A stretch of 64,000 nucleotides of DNA from JAPOPJ01 sp964538885 (GCA_964538885.1 CAZIHR010000072.1:40591-104590), one strand, 5' to 3'; shown: positions 16,415 to 26,118, counted from the stretch's first letter. The notes: generated from the letters alone by a model not told the origin. Program-made: numbers and translations.

Positions 16415-19400
16415 TCACGGGTCAGTTTTGATTCCCACAGACATAGAATAAACAGAGTCAGATGCTGGTTTGACTATGTTGAGAATCCCAGAATATACCA
16501 TATCATTATAGGTTAACAGAGGCGCGGTTGCCACTTTGTCGTCGGGGGGCAGGACGATTGCCCAGAATGTGTCAGCTAACAAGTTCGTCTTGGAGACCGT
16601 ACCATCAGCTCCAGTAAGTATGATATCTATATCATCTGTTGATGGTGTAAAAGTCAACACGGCGATTCCAGGTAATGCCACCTCACCCACATCTCTAATA
16701 CCATTACTGTTGCTGTCATCAAACGCCGAGACGTTCAAAGTGACTGTGCCAGTAGCAGGTGTAGGTTGGGTCTGAGATGACGGGGTTGCCACCACCACAT
16801 CAGATAAAGCACCCACACCTATGAAATTTTGGGCGGCCACTCTGAAAGAGTACTGTATATCATTGGTCAGCCCTGTCACCGTCGTCGACAGATTCGTGAT
16901 TGGCTCGTCGTTGAACGTGAGCCAACGGTTGCTGTCAGTCTGTTTGTACATAATTATATAGTCGGTGATCTTGCTCCCACCATCATTTTCTGGTACATCC
17001 CAAGAAAGTGAGACGGTGTTGTTTCCAGCATGCGCGGTGAGACCAATTGGAGCACTAGGTGCACCTGCTTCAACATCAGATATCTTGCATTCAGAGATGC
17101 CAAGTCCCCTAGAATCTACTGCATCTACTACATCTATGCCATACGTAAAATAGCCGTCCGTGTTTACATCTGCCACTATATTGTAATTGCCAGGTGTTGG
17201 AAGATTCCACAGCAACGTGTTCGGTATTGCTCCATCAGTATTAGTAGTAATGGAATTGTATCCGCCTGTCACATCTCGGAGTTTGTATGTACCTTTGCTC
17301 TCAAATTTAGAACTAGTATTGTCTCCGGGATATTCGGTGATGTAGAGATGTATGGTCTTGTCCGATACGAAGCCTTCTCCCCTTGCATATATGACATCAC
17401 GCGTCTTGCATTCACTTGAGTTGGTATAGTCAGAAAACAAATTCTTCAACGTCCCAATAGAATCTGTTGGCTTTATGCTTCCAAACTTTAATTTAACCCA
17501 TACTAGTTTATGGTCAGACAGTGATTTCCCACTATCTTTTCCTCCCACGTATATCTCATTGAACGGTTGAGAGTTTATAGTTCCCAATATTCCATAACTG
17601 TCATATGAGTGATTCAGTGTGTTACTTAGAATTATTCTGTCATATGCACGCTGTACTTTGGCAAAATTAGTCACGTCATTATCGGTGACTGTCTGTCTCC
17701 ATTCAGATTTAGGAAAGTCATTTGGATGTCCTGCAAAGCCGCCGCGGTAATAATCAGAGCCGCCGTCAAGCTTGCCATTAATTGATCTTTGGCCATCTGC
17801 GTTCAAATCACCCAAAACAATAACTGTATCTTGATTGTGTGCATCACTTATTTTATCACTCATCAATTTTATCTCCTTAGATGTAGATGTGGGTTGTGTG
17901 TGTGAGTTGTATACAATCAGATCTGCATTACCTAGATCCAATGTAGCTTTCATGGGTGGACGGCGCATCTCGTCTGCACCACCACCCTTTGGTATGTGAG
18001 GAACGGTCTGCTCAATGTCCGTTCTCTCCACAACAACGCCATCCACAACATCAATTTTGTAGATAACACCATACCCTTCACCATCATTTATCACCCCAGT
18101 GTCCTCGCAAGTATACTCAAGAGAGTCCAATTTATCACACAAGTTGTTAAATCCAACAAATGGTCTATCAACATCTAGTGCGGAACGAGTCAAGTTTGCT
18201 ATCTCTTGTACAAAGATAATATCATAATTCGAGATTACATCCGTCATTGCATCAAGTATTGTAGGATCATCCACTTTGTCTGTGCCTCCAAATTTGCCTC
18301 CAAAATCAAATAGATTCCAGCTTGCAATGTTTATCTCCTTGGCATCTTCTGCAAGACTAGTCTGAGTGGTATCAATGACTAGGATCCGATTGCCTATAGA
18401 TGCAACAATACTGGTCCCCGACGTGTCCATAACTGCACCAGCAGAAATACCAAGCACCGGAGTATCCAGCATAATTATCTGTTGACGAAGTGATTCGGTT
18501 AGCTGTATTGAGATGGTGTCCGAGTCCGAGTCTGTAACTACTGTGGATTGTGTGAGTGGTATTCGGTCTGGTTTACCAGAATCGTTGACAAACATCTTTG
18601 AAGTATTTATTGAGGATGCATCAATCACCTCGTTAAAAGTAATTGTGAGTGTGCCAGCGCTCTCTGTGAATTCAGCATATGAAAATACAGGCGGAATGGT
18701 ATCCACAGTTACATTCATGTCTAGATTAGGAGTGGCATATATGATGTTGCCAGCTGGATCGCTAAGTGCTGAAGTTGAAATGACAAGCACCGGAGTATCC
18801 AGCATAATTATCTGTTGACGAAGTGGTTCGGTTAGCTGTATTGAGATGGTGTCCGAGTCTGTAACTACTGTGGATTGTGTGAGTGGTATTCGGTCTGGTT
18901 TACCAGAATCGTTGACAAACATCTTTGAAGTATTTATTGAGGATGCATCAATCACCTCGTTAAAAGTAATTGTGAGTGTGCCGTTTCCCTCGTTCAGAGC
19001 TATGCTTGATACTTTGGGAGGAACACAGTCAGTTGTGTTGGATGAATAAATATATACCATATCGCCTTTACGATCAACCACAAAGAGCTTTCCGTCACCA
19101 AATGTAACTCCAGTTGGATCTGTATTGTTAGAGGCTAGTGCAAATCCAGACTGCCTGTCTGCAGTACCATTAAACTGGTAAGAGTATACCATGTCATCTT
19201 TATGGTCAACTACAAATATTTTACAGCTGTATGAGGAGATGCCTCGCGGATCCGCGTTGTCAGCAGTCAATTCAAAGCCAAATGATTCGTCGTGTGAGCC
19301 TGTAGTAGAGTATCCATAAATACGATCATCTGAACTGTCCACCACAAAGAGCTTTCCGTCACCAAATGTAACTCCGGTGGGAGTTTCATTGCTAGAGTCT

Positions 19401-19675
19401 AGTGCAAATCCAGACTGCCTGTCTAATGTGCCAGCAGCAGAGTATACATAAATACGATCATCTGAACCATCCACCACAAAGAGCTTTCCATCACCAAATG
19501 TAACTCCAGTTGGATCTGTATTGTTACTATCCAATGCAAAGGATGTGACTGTTGGCTGAGACTGTGCATATGCTATACCACTTGACTGATGTTCCGCTGT
19601 AGATATGTAGGATTCAATGTGGTGGGAAGCTACCATGCCGCCTGAAATCAACAAAATGACAACAAGAAATGACAT
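16415..19675 (-). CDS. secreted multidomain endonuclease/exonuclease/phosphatase-family protein
   Basis: A 1086-residue exported mosaic (start ATG at 19675; a TTG at 19690 adds five residues). Numbering from the TTG: signal peptide ending AYAQ (about 40-46); four propeller-like repeats built on GVTFGDGKLFVVD (50-215); two SwmB-like domains with LTITFNEVIDASSI (225-435); an endonuclease/exonuclease/phosphatase domain (445-735) with NIASWNLFDFG, catalytic Glu in IIFVQEIAN, YNSHTQP, GDLNADG and SDHKLVW; an Ig-like/beta linker; a fibronectin type III domain (872-965, SLSWDVPENDGG); and an SdrD B-like domain (983-1085, DDSNSNGIRDVGE). No C-terminal anchor is seen. It is probably released or bound to the surface. 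All EEP active-site motifs look intact, so nuclease or phosphodiesterase activity outside the cell is likely. The substrate is open. Confidence 0.85.
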   Translation of the reverse strand: MSFLVVILLISGGMVASHHIESYISTAEHQSSGIAYAQSQPTVTSFALDSNNTDPTGVTFGDGKLFVVDGSDDRIYVYSAAGTLDRQSGFALDSSNETPTGVTFGDGKLFVVDSSDDRIYGYSTTGSHDESFGFELTADNADPRGISSYSCKIFVVDHKDDMVYSYQFNGTADRQSGFALASNNTDPTGVTFGDGKLFVVDRKGDMVYIYSSNTTDCVPPKVSSIALNEGNGTLTITFNEVIDASSINTSKMFVNDSGKPDRIPLTQSTVVTDSDTISIQLTEPLRQQIIMLDTPVLVISTSALSDPAGNIIYATPNLDMNVTVDTIPPVFSYAEFTESAGTLTITFNEVIDASSINTSKMFVNDSGKPDRIPLTQSTVVTDSDSDTISIQLTESLRQQIIMLDTPVLGISAGAVMDTSGTSIVASIGNRILVIDTTQTSLAEDAKEINIASWNLFDFGGKFGGTDKVDDPTILDAMTDVISNYDIIFVQEIANLTRSALDVDRPFVGFNNLCDKLDSLEYTCEDTGVINDGEGYGVIYKIDVVDGVVVERTDIEQTVPHIPKGGGADEMRRPPMKATLDLGNADLIVYNSHTQPTSTSKEIKLMSDKISDAHNQDTVIVLGDLNADGQRSINGKLDGGSDYYRGGFAGHPNDFPKSEWRQTVTDNDVTNFAKVQRAYDRIILSNTLNHSYDSYGILGTINSQPFNEIYVGGKDSGKSLSDHKLVWVKLKFGSIKPTDSIGTLKNLFSDYTNSSECKTRDVIYARGEGFVSDKTIHLYITEYPGDNTSSKFESKGTYKLRDVTGGYNSITTNTDGAIPNTLLWNLPTPGNYNIVADVNTDGYFTYGIDVVDAVDSRGLGISECKISDVEAGAPSAPIGLTAHAGNNTVSLSWDVPENDGGSKITDYIIMYKQTDSNRWLTFNDEPITNLSTTVTGLTNDIQYSFRVAAQNFIGVGALSDVVVATPSSQTQPTPATGTVTLNVSAFDDSNSNGIRDVGEVALPGIAVLTFTPSTDDIDIILTGADGTVSKTNLLADTFWAIVLPPDDKVATAPLLTYNDMVYSGILNIVKPASDSVYSMSVGIKTDP
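18451..18655. repeat. tandem domain duplication, copy A
   Basis: This 205-nt stretch inside the secreted-protein gene is nearly identical to 18784-18982. Visible differences are one T/G substitution and a 6-nt (GAGTCC) addition here. It codes the core of a SwmB-like domain, so the copies are recent or kept uniform by recombination. Confidence 0.85.
18784..18982. repeat. tandem domain duplication, copy B
   Basis: The 199-nt partner of 18451-18655, separated by 128 nt of unrelated sequence. The shorter length comes from one in-frame 6-nt deletion relative to copy A. Confidence 0.85.
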
Positions 19676-19822
19676 AGTTCCATATAACAAAGCAGATATT
19701 GCTTTCTATACAACAATATTTGAGTGTAGTTGTTTTGCCTAAATTTGCCAACATGATACAATTAATAAAATTTGTAAATCCATTCAAAGGTACAAGTATT
19801 ATATCGCTAGCAGATAGGAACA

Positions 19823-20980
19823 ATGTTGGAACTAACAAGATATGAAGATGCAGCACTGCAAGGCGAACATGGGGAGATAATGCAGCTTGCATATAGAATA
19901 TTGGTAGCTACCGGTGAAGCTACGGATGCGGAGAAATTAATTCCCATAAAATGGGCTCACCTATCAGGAGTAAACTATAACACCATAGGAGATGCCGGTG
20001 AAGAATTCCTTGCTGGCATCAGCAAGGAGGCAAGATTCCGAGTCACGACCACCGTCAATCCCATGGGCTTTGACATTGACAATGTCTCAAAGTATGAGTT
20101 GGATGATGATTTTATTGAAAAACAGCTATCCATCAAAAAATCTTATGAAACTATGGGAGTTACTCCATCTTTCTCCTGCATACCATATGACATATTTGAT
20201 ATTCCAGACAGGGGAACGCAGGTAGCATTTGCCGAAAGTAATGCGGCAATACACGCAAACTCTATCGATGGTCTGAAGACCAATAAAGAGAGCGCATTCA
20301 GTGCACTGGCAAGTGCAATTACCGGCCAGAGTCCCTATTCCTCGCTGAGAAAAGAGGACGAGGCAAAGTTAACCATCAGAATGAAAATAGAAGAACCTGA
20401 CGAGCTTGCATACGGAATGCTTGGTTTTTTTGCCGGAAAGGTTGGAGACAACTCTGTAAATATCTCCAATGTAGATAAGATGGATAGGCGCAGCTGTAAA
20501 GCATTGTGTGGTGGAATGGGGACATCTGGAACCTGCGCCAAATTCAGCTTTGGGGAAGGAACTCCTAGCTGTGAGAAGGTAGATTTTGACAAAAAAGAGA
20601 TGCAAGAGATCCATGACGAACTAAATACAGCAGAGAGGGGAGACATGATATCTCTAGGCAGTCCTCAGCTTAGCATTGGAGAGATTTACGATCTTGTAGA
20701 TATGCTGAAGGGAAGATCATTTAGGAAGAGATGCATGATATTCTGTCCCAGAACAGTCAAGGAACAGGCACAGAAGAGTGGACATGCAGACAAACTAGAA
20801 CGGGCAGGATGTGATATTCTGTCTGATTGTTGCACATGTCTGACTCCGTTGATTACTCCAGACAGAGTTGACTCTGTCACCACAAACAGCATAAAGGGGG
20901 CATACTATCTGAAAAACTCTAACGGTGTTGGAGTAAACCTAAAACCGCTTTCACAAATCATACAGGATGAGACAAGATGA
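19823..20980 (+). CDS. phosphomevalonate dehydratase large subunit (aconitase X)
   Basis: A 385-residue aconitase-X catalytic subunit (DUF521). In archaea this family with its small partner dehydrates mevalonate-5-phosphate to trans-anhydromevalonate phosphate, a step of the archaeal mevalonate pathway to isoprenoid lipids. Features seen: the opening LTRYEDAALQGEHGEIMQ, the SGVNYNTIGDAGEEFL segment, cysteines for the Fe-S centre (RRSCKALCGGMGTSGTCAKF and DCCTCLTPLI). The gene overlaps the small-subunit start by 4 nt (ATGA). Confidence 0.9.
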   Translation: MLELTRYEDAALQGEHGEIMQLAYRILVATGEATDAEKLIPIKWAHLSGVNYNTIGDAGEEFLAGISKEARFRVTTTVNPMGFDIDNVSKYELDDDFIEKQLSIKKSYETMGVTPSFSCIPYDIFDIPDRGTQVAFAESNAAIHANSIDGLKTNKESAFSALASAITGQSPYSSLRKEDEAKLTIRMKIEEPDELAYGMLGFFAGKVGDNSVNISNVDKMDRRSCKALCGGMGTSGTCAKFSFGEGTPSCEKVDFDKKEMQEIHDELNTAERGDMISLGSPQLSIGEIYDLVDMLKGRSFRKRCMIFCPRTVKEQAQKSGHADKLERAGCDILSDCCTCLTPLITPDRVDSVTTNSIKGAYYLKNSNGVGVNLKPLSQIIQDETR

Positions 20981-21366
20981 GGGTGATGGTGCAGGGAAAG
21001 GCCCAAGGTATGATTCTCAAGTCACAAAAATCAATCAACTTTCTTGGAACAGTCGACAAAAAGACTGGCAAAATTACTGATAATAATCATGACCTGTTCC
21101 AGAAACCCGTCAAAGATACAATTCTTGTCTTCCCATCGGGGGTAGGTAGTAGTGTTGGTGCATATACCATATATTCCATTAAACATAATGGCACTGCACC
21201 AGTAGCAATGATGTGTACAAAAGCCGATTTGACCGTAGCTACGGGGTGTGCCATTGCAAACATTCCACTAGTTATTATATCAGAAGAGAAATTCGCCGCG
21301 CTGAGATCAGGTCAGACAATATCTCTGGATACGGAAGCTCCAAATCCTATAACTCTCCTTCAATGA
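20977..21366 (+). CDS. phosphomevalonate dehydratase small subunit (aconitase X swivel, DUF126)
   Basis: The 129-residue swivelling-domain partner of the upstream subunit. It contains the family strand VFPSGVGSSVGAYTIYSI and the ending CAIANIPLVI. It starts within the ATGA overlap with the large subunit, implying translational coupling. Its 3' end overlaps the convergent AMMECR1 gene by 20 nt, so both transcripts are antisense to each other there. Confidence 0.9.
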   Translation: MRVMVQGKAQGMILKSQKSINFLGTVDKKTGKITDNNHDLFQKPVKDTILVFPSGVGSSVGAYTIYSIKHNGTAPVAMMCTKADLTVATGCAIANIPLVIISEEKFAALRSGQTISLDTEAPNPITLLQ

Positions 21367-22015
21367 TGTGGCCATTGGGTTGTTCTTCCTTGAAAATAAT
21401 TCCTTCAAAACGTTGGACTTGGGTCTCAGGATGCTTCCAGCAGTCTTTTGATAGTTCCGCCTTTTGGCACGTATGCTCCAAGAACTCCATCTCGTTCCAC
21501 CCATACTCTAATGGGACCTGAGGCAATAGCAGTCCAGAATAATATCTATTACTCACGATCAGCCCATCTCTGCCCACCTTAATTTTGTGCAGAAGCTGCT
21601 CTGGACTATCTACAAAAATAGTTTCGGGCGGGGTAAGAATTGTAACTTCAAATGTCACCACAGAGAGATCATTGAGAGAGAGTGGTGGGAATCTAGAATC
21701 TTTTGTTGCAGCTGCGATTGCAGCATCTTTCAGGGTAAGGGACAGACTTTTGTTTGGAACAACATATCCTATGCACCCCCTCAACCCCGACTGGTCGTTG
21801 AGTGTGACAAACACTCCTGATTTGTAAGAGAATCTAGAATCAAATTTATCATCTGGCTGCACGTGACCACATTCAAGAAATGCCGCAACCGTACTACGTG
21901 CAGTCTTGACAAGCAGTCTGCCATCCTCAATGGTGATCTGACTCACTTGTACGCACCCACGGGTTGTTGGGCATTTCTTGTGCGCATCATACAGCAGATT
22001 TTGCCATAGTTCCAT
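21347..22015 (-). CDS. AMMECR1-domain protein
   Basis: A 222-residue member of the AMMECR1 family, conserved from archaea to humans but without a settled biochemical role. The signature LRGCIGY appears as GLRGCIGYVVP (about residues 80-90), followed by AAIAAATKDSRFPPLS and the long EVTILTPPE strand. The start ATG at 22015 has an A/T-rich block (GGAAATAAAGAG) upstream. It overlaps the end of the dehydratase small-subunit gene on the other strand. Confidence 0.9.
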   Translation of the reverse strand: MELWQNLLYDAHKKCPTTRGCVQVSQITIEDGRLLVKTARSTVAAFLECGHVQPDDKFDSRFSYKSGVFVTLNDQSGLRGCIGYVVPNKSLSLTLKDAAIAAATKDSRFPPLSLNDLSVVTFEVTILTPPETIFVDSPEQLLHKIKVGRDGLIVSNRYYSGLLLPQVPLEYGWNEMEFLEHTCQKAELSKDCWKHPETQVQRFEGIIFKEEQPNGHIIEGEL

Positions 22016-22163
22016 CTACAAAACTCTTTATTTCCATCAAAGATACTAGAAATTATACCAGAGACGACTAAACAAGGTTGGACGAGTTGATCTTTGTGCA
22101 TCCAAATGATACAATAAATTTTCAGATATGGCACCAACAAAAAATGTGTGTCGATATACTGCA

Positions 22164-24068
22164 TTATGCATTACCTTGGCCTAGATCTGTCACCTGACTT
22201 TGTCCTGCGGGGAGAACACGTACAAAATCGTCGATGCTGATTTGGTTTGTAATGCCTTCTTCAAGTCTTAAAAATTCCAAGCGTATTTTTTTTGCTGTGT
22301 CAACCATATTGAAGCCGCGCGGCTCAATTACTGCATAACATACAGAGTTCTTCTTTATTGGTTCTGATGGACCACATGCTAGGGTATGGTCGTTGCCTTG
22401 CTTGATAATTCCTACCGCCAACTTGAGTGAAGATGCCTTGATGAAGTTACGCTGTCCCTCTATTGTAAATGAGCCCTTTGGGAGAAATTGTCCACTGGGG
22501 GCCGATTTTTTCACTTGTTCGGGACTTACCCAGTATGCGCTGAGACCATACAGTCCTTCTCTCCAAGCTCTACTAAAGCAGACCGTGGCATGTGCTACCT
22601 CGTTCATGCTGGATGTAGGAGCATCTTGGCAATCCTTGAGAATAAAAAATGGCGAACCAAAGATATCACCATGAAACACCCTGTCATTTTTCCCAAGATG
22701 CTTTCGAATCACGGCAGAGTTTGATGCAGCATCACGCCCACCTATTGCAAGTAGCTCATCAGTAGTGAAGAACCATCTGTATCTTTCATACCAGCTCTTT
22801 TTTCTGATCTCAGAAACTATAACACTGCCCACTTTGGCGTTTCTTACGCTGTCAAGCTTCTTCTGGGTGTTTGCCATTGCATGTTTGATGGAGCCTATTG
22901 CACCTGACTGTCTCTTTGCTTCATCAAATAGGGCAGAAGCAATAGAATGTAGTGATGCGTTTGGATCAATGTGTATCTTTTGATCTCCTACTTTCATCAA
23001 TGTAGCACCCCGCTCCCGGAAAAGCTCTGCATCATTTCCCTTGAGAAGGCTCAAAGCATGCTCATCTTCTATTGATGTAATACCGTCAGATACCATCGTA
23101 TAAAGCGAGTTTGCAACTCTTGTTATATTTTCAGATCTCTCCTTTACAGTAGTTACTGCTTTTTCCTGTTCTGAGAGCTGGCTTTGCAGGTTCATGATCT
23201 TTTTTTCCGAATCACCTGACTGTATTGAATTGCCCCTAGCTACTAGATTTTCCGTAAATACAGTATCAAGTCCAGCAATAAAGCTTGTCACACTAGAACA
23301 GTTATCTCCCGTGTCTCCAAACTTTATTGGAATTACTTCTGTTCTCTCACCCCTAATTATTACAGGCTCATGCTTTCCATTTACTACATCAGATATGATC
23401 TCTTTTGTGGTCGTGTAGATTTTTTCTACATCTATTTCAGAAAGTTGCACTCCAATCTCTTTTTGATCAACGTCGGCCATGCCAAATATTCCCTCAACGT
23501 ACTTTTTAGGCAGTCCCAGAGTTCGTCCAAACCATTTTGCTGCTGTAAGTTCCGATTTTTTCAGGTCTTCAAAATTTGCCATTGAGATATCAAATATGTC
23601 CAGTCCGCTTTCTGGTGGGGGGGCATATTTGAGGCCAACCCTCAGCTTCCTGTGGCGTACGTCAATTGAGTGTTGTAATGCAAGTATCTTCATCTCACTG
23701 TTGCACAAAATAATGTTCCCGTCACCGAAAAATTCACCAACCATAACAAACTCTCTGCCAAATCCGACAAAGGTAAGATATGCCACACGTTCTGCTCCAA
23801 TCTGAGTTATCTTTCTCAATTTCAATCTCAGTAGGTCGTTTCGTAGTCGCTTTTGTAGTCTGTTTGGCTCCATCTGTTCCAACTTTACTGAAGTCAGCCA
23901 GATCCCAGATGTGGAGATCATCAAAAAAATATCATCTTTTTCCGTATGGTGTAGCTTGAACAGTATGCTGTTACGAGTTATTCCATAGATGTTGCTTACG
24001 TAATAGTCTTGTATCTTGTCTGTTATCTGATTTACCAGATACCGGAGTTCAATTCCTGCTAGAGCCAC
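22164..24068 (-). CDS. NFACT-family (Rqc2/RqcH-type) ribosome quality-control protein
   Basis: A 634-residue NFACT protein. NFACT-N (about 1-200) begins with GIELRYLVNQI and contains HSIDVRHRKLRVGLKYAPP; a middle helix-hairpin-helix and charged coiled-coil (about 290-420) precede the NFACT-R domain (WYERYRWFFTTDELLAIGGRDAASN, split here for length, about 425-540). Relatives bind 60S/50S subunits with a stalled nascent chain and recruit tRNA for tailing. The archaeal member is presumed to do likewise. Full length, with no sign of decay. Confidence 0.87.
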   Translation of the reverse strand: MALAGIELRYLVNQITDKIQDYYVSNIYGITRNSILFKLHHTEKDDIFLMISTSGIWLTSVKLEQMEPNRLQKRLRNDLLRLKLRKITQIGAERVAYLTFVGFGREFVMVGEFFGDGNIILCNSEMKILALQHSIDVRHRKLRVGLKYAPPPESGLDIFDISMANFEDLKKSELTAAKWFGRTLGLPKKYVEGIFGMADVDQKEIGVQLSEIDVEKIYTTTKEIISDVVNGKHEPVIIRGERTEVIPIKFGDTGDNCSSVTSFIAGLDTVFTENLVARGNSIQSGDSEKKIMNLQSQLSEQEKAVTTVKERSENITRVANSLYTMVSDGITSIEDEHALSLLKGNDAELFRERGATLMKVGDQKIHIDPNASLHSIASALFDEAKRQSGAIGSIKHAMANTQKKLDSVRNAKVGSVIVSEIRKKSWYERYRWFFTTDELLAIGGRDAASNSAVIRKHLGKNDRVFHGDIFGSPFFILKDCQDAPTSSMNEVAHATVCFSRAWREGLYGLSAYWVSPEQVKKSAPSGQFLPKGSFTIEGQRNFIKASSLKLAVGIIKQGNDHTLACGPSEPIKKNSVCYAVIEPRGFNMVDTAKKIRLEFLRLEEGITNQISIDDFVRVLPAGQSQVTDLGQGNA

Positions 24069-24257
24069 ATGCCGTCTATATTGTATCTAAAATTACTCTT
24101 ATTATGATTTGGGCGTGGGTAAATAGGGCTCGTATGCCTAAATAATTGATTTTAAGGCAACCGAACAGTGGAGATATTTACGCTGAATTGGGTCAATTAC
24201 TCATTTGTGACCAAAGATTTTAAACGTGGCTAGGTTGAAACACACTAGAAATTTACT

Positions 24258-24746
24258 TTGGCCAGATTCAAGAAAAAGAAATCCAAACCCACCCCTGATC
24301 CTACAGGTAAAAAAGAAAAGTCGGTAGAAGAACCCACAGACACACCAGAGATCGGCAATGACGTATCGTTGCCACCCAACATACCTCCAGTTGATCCTGC
24401 AAGTGCCGTCACTGAAAAAAATGAAAATGCGGCAAAGCTCAACAGGCTGTTCTGGTTGAGAGTGGGATTGGCTGTCATGGCAGGTACTGCTGCTACTTTT
24501 ATCTTTGAGAATATAGAAGGTGAGGACAGACGTTGGGCATCAATTGCATTTATGGTAATTGTGTTCTTTGCGACAATCATAATTGCAAAGGGAATGAAGA
24601 TGCAGTTGCCAGCATCAGATAGGAAAAAAATAGTGACTCAGGGAATAGGAAGCTACATCTTCATCTATCTCTTCATATGGATCGTCTCTTACACGTTGGT
24701 CAACATGGGAGACATTCCGGGTGGAATCCCATCTCCAATACAGTGA
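24258..24746 (+). CDS. membrane protein with basic/proline-rich N-terminal tail
   Basis: Encodes 162 residues from a TTG start. The first 60 residues are hydrophilic (KKKKSKPTPDPTGKKEK then PPNIPPVDP), after which three hydrophobic helices follow (about 70-88, 98-118, 128-150). The family is not recognised. The 3' end overlaps the presumed start of cbiT by 26 nt, so it may be co-transcribed with the cobalamin genes. No functional link is seen. Confidence 0.6.
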   Translation: MARFKKKKSKPTPDPTGKKEKSVEEPTDTPEIGNDVSLPPNIPPVDPASAVTEKNENAAKLNRLFWLRVGLAVMAGTAATFIFENIEGEDRRWASIAFMVIVFFATIIIAKGMKMQLPASDRKKIVTQGIGSYIFIYLFIWIVSYTLVNMGDIPGGIPSPIQ

Positions 24747-25365
24747 GGAGCAAAAGAAAGACTTGGCAGCGTGGAGTTTTAAAACGCCTGGAATTCCAGA
24801 TGGTGCATTTGAGCGCAGTGACAATGTGCCAATAACTAAAGAAGAAGTAAGAGTTATTCAGATCAGCAAGGCAAGACTAAATCCAGGGCAGATCATATAT
24901 GATGTTGGATGTGGGAGTGGCTCCATATCTGTCGAAGCTGCCATACAGACAGAGTCCAACGGAAAGGTCATTGCAATAGACCACGACCACAATGCAATCG
25001 AGCTGACCAAAAAGAATCTTGAAAAATTTTCCCTAACTAATGTATCAGTCATATTTGGGGACGCGAAAGAAAAGATTCCAGAATTGGAACCAGCAGATGC
25101 CGTGTTTGTTGGAGGTACCGGTGGAGACACTCAAAAGATCATAGAACTATGCCACGGCAAGCTCAAGGCAGGGGGGAGAATAGTCATAGGAGTCATACTT
25201 GTAGAGACTCTATACGCATCACTGCAATCACTAGAAAGACTTGCTTTTGACTCCGTTGAGGTGACCCAAATTGCCATATCAAAAGGCAGAAAGACTTCTA
25301 CAGGCACCATGTTACTTGCAAGAAATCCAGTTGCAATAATTTCTGCAACAAAAAATGCAACCTAG
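24721..25365 (+). CDS. cbiT: cobalt-precorrin-6B C15-methyltransferase/decarboxylase
   Basis: SAM-dependent enzyme that methylates C15 and decarboxylates the C12 acetate in anaerobic cobalamin synthesis. The 214-residue protein has FKTPGIPDGAFER, the SAM motif VGCGSGSISVE (about 60-70), IDHDHNAIELTKKN and VFVGGTGGD of the family. GTG at 24721 overlaps the previous gene; TTG at 24763, after a GAGGAG-like sequence, gives a 200-residue protein that also fits. CbiE, often fused or adjacent, is not found here. Confidence 0.88.
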   Translation: MESHLQYSEEQKKDLAAWSFKTPGIPDGAFERSDNVPITKEEVRVIQISKARLNPGQIIYDVGCGSGSISVEAAIQTESNGKVIAIDHDHNAIELTKKNLEKFSLTNVSVIFGDAKEKIPELEPADAVFVGGTGGDTQKIIELCHGKLKAGGRIVIGVILVETLYASLQSLERLAFDSVEVTQIAISKGRKTSTGTMLLARNPVAIISATKNAT

Positions 25366-25395
25366 ACTTTTTAATTGGTATATCTAACTAGGCGT

Positions 25396-26118
25396 ATGGC
25401 TGAACTGATAGGTATTGGCGTAGGCCCCGGCGACCCTGACTTGCTCACAGTCAAGGCAGTTAACGCAATCAAAAATGCAGACACCATAATGTGTCCTGCA
25501 TCAAGTGAGGACAGAGATAGTATCGCACTATCTGTGGTGTCATCTCTGATTGACAAGTCAAAGAATCAGGAGATCATCAAGTTGATCTTCCCAATGACAA
25601 AAGACAGGGACATATTGGAGTCAACATGGAATAAAAATGCAGAGATCATGGCAAAACAGGTTCTAGCAGGAAAGAATGTCGTCTATCTTACTGTAGGTGA
25701 TCCATGTCTGTACAGCACATGGATATACATGCACCGAAACATCCAGAAGAAGCATCCACAGATAAAGCAGAGTGTCATTCCGGGAATCGTATCAATGTTC
25801 ACATTTGCTGCAAAGGTAGGTGTAAGTATTGCAGAGGGAGCAGAAAAAGTTGCAATCATTCCATCATGTTATGACTTGTCTTCAGTAAAAGAGATTGCAA
25901 AAAATTCTGAAACGCTGGTATTCCTCAAAGATGGTAGGTACTTTGACAAGGTAATTGATCTACTAAGGGAAGCAGGATTCCCCGACGAATCTATATTTGC
26001 CATAGGACAAGATCTCGGCACAGAACGTGAGATCATAAGAAAGCTCACTTTGGGACAGGTGAATGATGGAACTCTAACGACAAAATACTTTTCCATATTG
26101 GTGGTCAAGCGTGTCTAA
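25396..26118 (+). CDS. cbiL: cobalt-factor II C20-methyltransferase
   Basis: Adds the C20 methyl group that is later lost on ring contraction. The 240 residues form the tetrapyrrole methylase fold with the GVGPGDPDLLTVKA start (residues 6-19), the LTVGDPCLYSTWIYMHR loop (about 100-116) and VIPGIVSMFTFAA that mark the CbiL/CobI branch. The ATG at 25396 is chosen because the fold begins immediately after it. It overlaps cbiF by 8 nt and follows cbiT after 30 nt. Confidence 0.9.
   Translation: MAELIGIGVGPGDPDLLTVKAVNAIKNADTIMCPASSEDRDSIALSVVSSLIDKSKNQEIIKLIFPMTKDRDILESTWNKNAEIMAKQVLAGKNVVYLTVGDPCLYSTWIYMHRNIQKKHPQIKQSVIPGIVSMFTFAAKVGVSIAEGAEKVAIIPSCYDLSSVKEIAKNSETLVFLKDGRYFDKVIDLLREAGFPDESIFAIGQDLGTEREIIRKLTLGQVNDGTLTTKYFSILVVKRV

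Noticed and set aside
21943..22164. 73-codon minus-strand frame between AMMECR1 and the NFACT gene
   Set aside because: Overlaps the AMMECR1 start by 73 nt in another frame, and no conserved motif is seen.
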